Shown here piece after piece: positions 63,680 to 64,000 of a stretch of DNA of 64,000 nt. The DNA is from Hirudo medicinalis (taxonomy: Eukaryota > Annelida > Clitellata > Hirudinida > Hirudinidae). The notes below the pieces were generated by a model, which saw only the letters and a list, made by a program, of their open reading frames with translations, ran no database searches and was not told the DNA's origin. The DNA is taken from positions 150,275 to 214,274 of the forward strand of contig MPNW01000075.1 in the NCBI GenBank assembly GCA_011800805.1, given 5' to 3'. Made by a program: the position numbers and the translations under genes. Each line of letters starts with the position of its first letter. The first letter of the stretch is position 1.

Positions 63680-64000
63680 ATAATTATCACAATAATGATA
63701 ATAATAACAACAATAATATTATTAATAATATTATTAATAATAATATTAATAATCACAGTAATAATAATAATAATAATAATAATAATAGTAATAATAATAA
63801 TAATAATAACATTGATTTTTAATTGTTTGTAAAGCGGCTTCCGTTGTTTGTCCTCCTCATCACTCCTATTCAGTTTCAAATGGATTTTAACAATTCAATG
63901 ATTGTATGTTTATAATGTTAATTATTATTAATGATAATACCGATGAATATTATTAATATTATTATCATCATCATCATCATCTTTATTCTTCTTATTATTA
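63680..64000. repeat. (AAT)n-type repeats to window end
   Basis: Runs of aat/att triplets at 63695-63815 and 63940-64000, with only simple sequence between them. Confidence 0.8.

Overview
The window is animal nuclear DNA: AT-rich, with many short exons, GT-AG introns of about 100 bp to 4 kb, tRNA-derived SINEs, LINE and Tc1-type remnants, long microsatellites and draft-assembly gaps. The protein families (tandem PAN plus C-type-lectin genes, COG1, Apollo, TTF1, PDCL, ING4/5, a ZFR-type DZF protein) fit an invertebrate metazoan, possibly a lophotrochozoan. I cannot name the species. Exon boundaries below were built by hand from splice signals, reading phase and similarity to recalled family features. 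Each multi-exon model closes in one frame, apart from the copies I call broken.

Layout. 1-21.6 kb: a minus-strand array of secreted PAN/apple + C-type lectin genes. Five are intact (1707-3476, 8426-9613, 14402-15389, 16581-18081, 20202-21586), one carries a frameshift (11903-13494), one is an isolated PAN exon (5542-5842), and four are deletion remnants. An intronless U5 snRNP gene (DIM1/TXNL4A) lies among them. 21.6-23.6 kb: no gene recognised. 23.65-34.1 kb: a compact housekeeping block with PDCL (-), Apollo/DCLRE1B (+) and TTF1 (-). 34.1-47.5 kb: COG1 (+) in 26 exons, with a 4.3 kb intron holding a nest of transposon remnants. 48.1-51.5 kb: a small ZFR-like DZF protein (-). 52.3-56.4 kb: ING4/5 (-), with a LINE and an 800-base gap in intron 3. 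56.4-64 kb: microsatellite-rich DNA with one possible first exon of a secreted protein (60963-61098, +).

How the genes relate. PDCL/Apollo and TTF1/COG1 are two head-to-head pairs with short shared 5' regions (256 and 550 bp), a layout common for housekeeping genes. Apollo/TTF1 and COG1/ZFR-like converge at their 3' ends. The lectin array is a separate, fast-evolving module: one three-exon cassette with a fixed 177-nt middle exon, copied in tandem, with variation in the sugar-binding motif. It looks like a recognition (immune or adhesion) locus, but that role is inferred.
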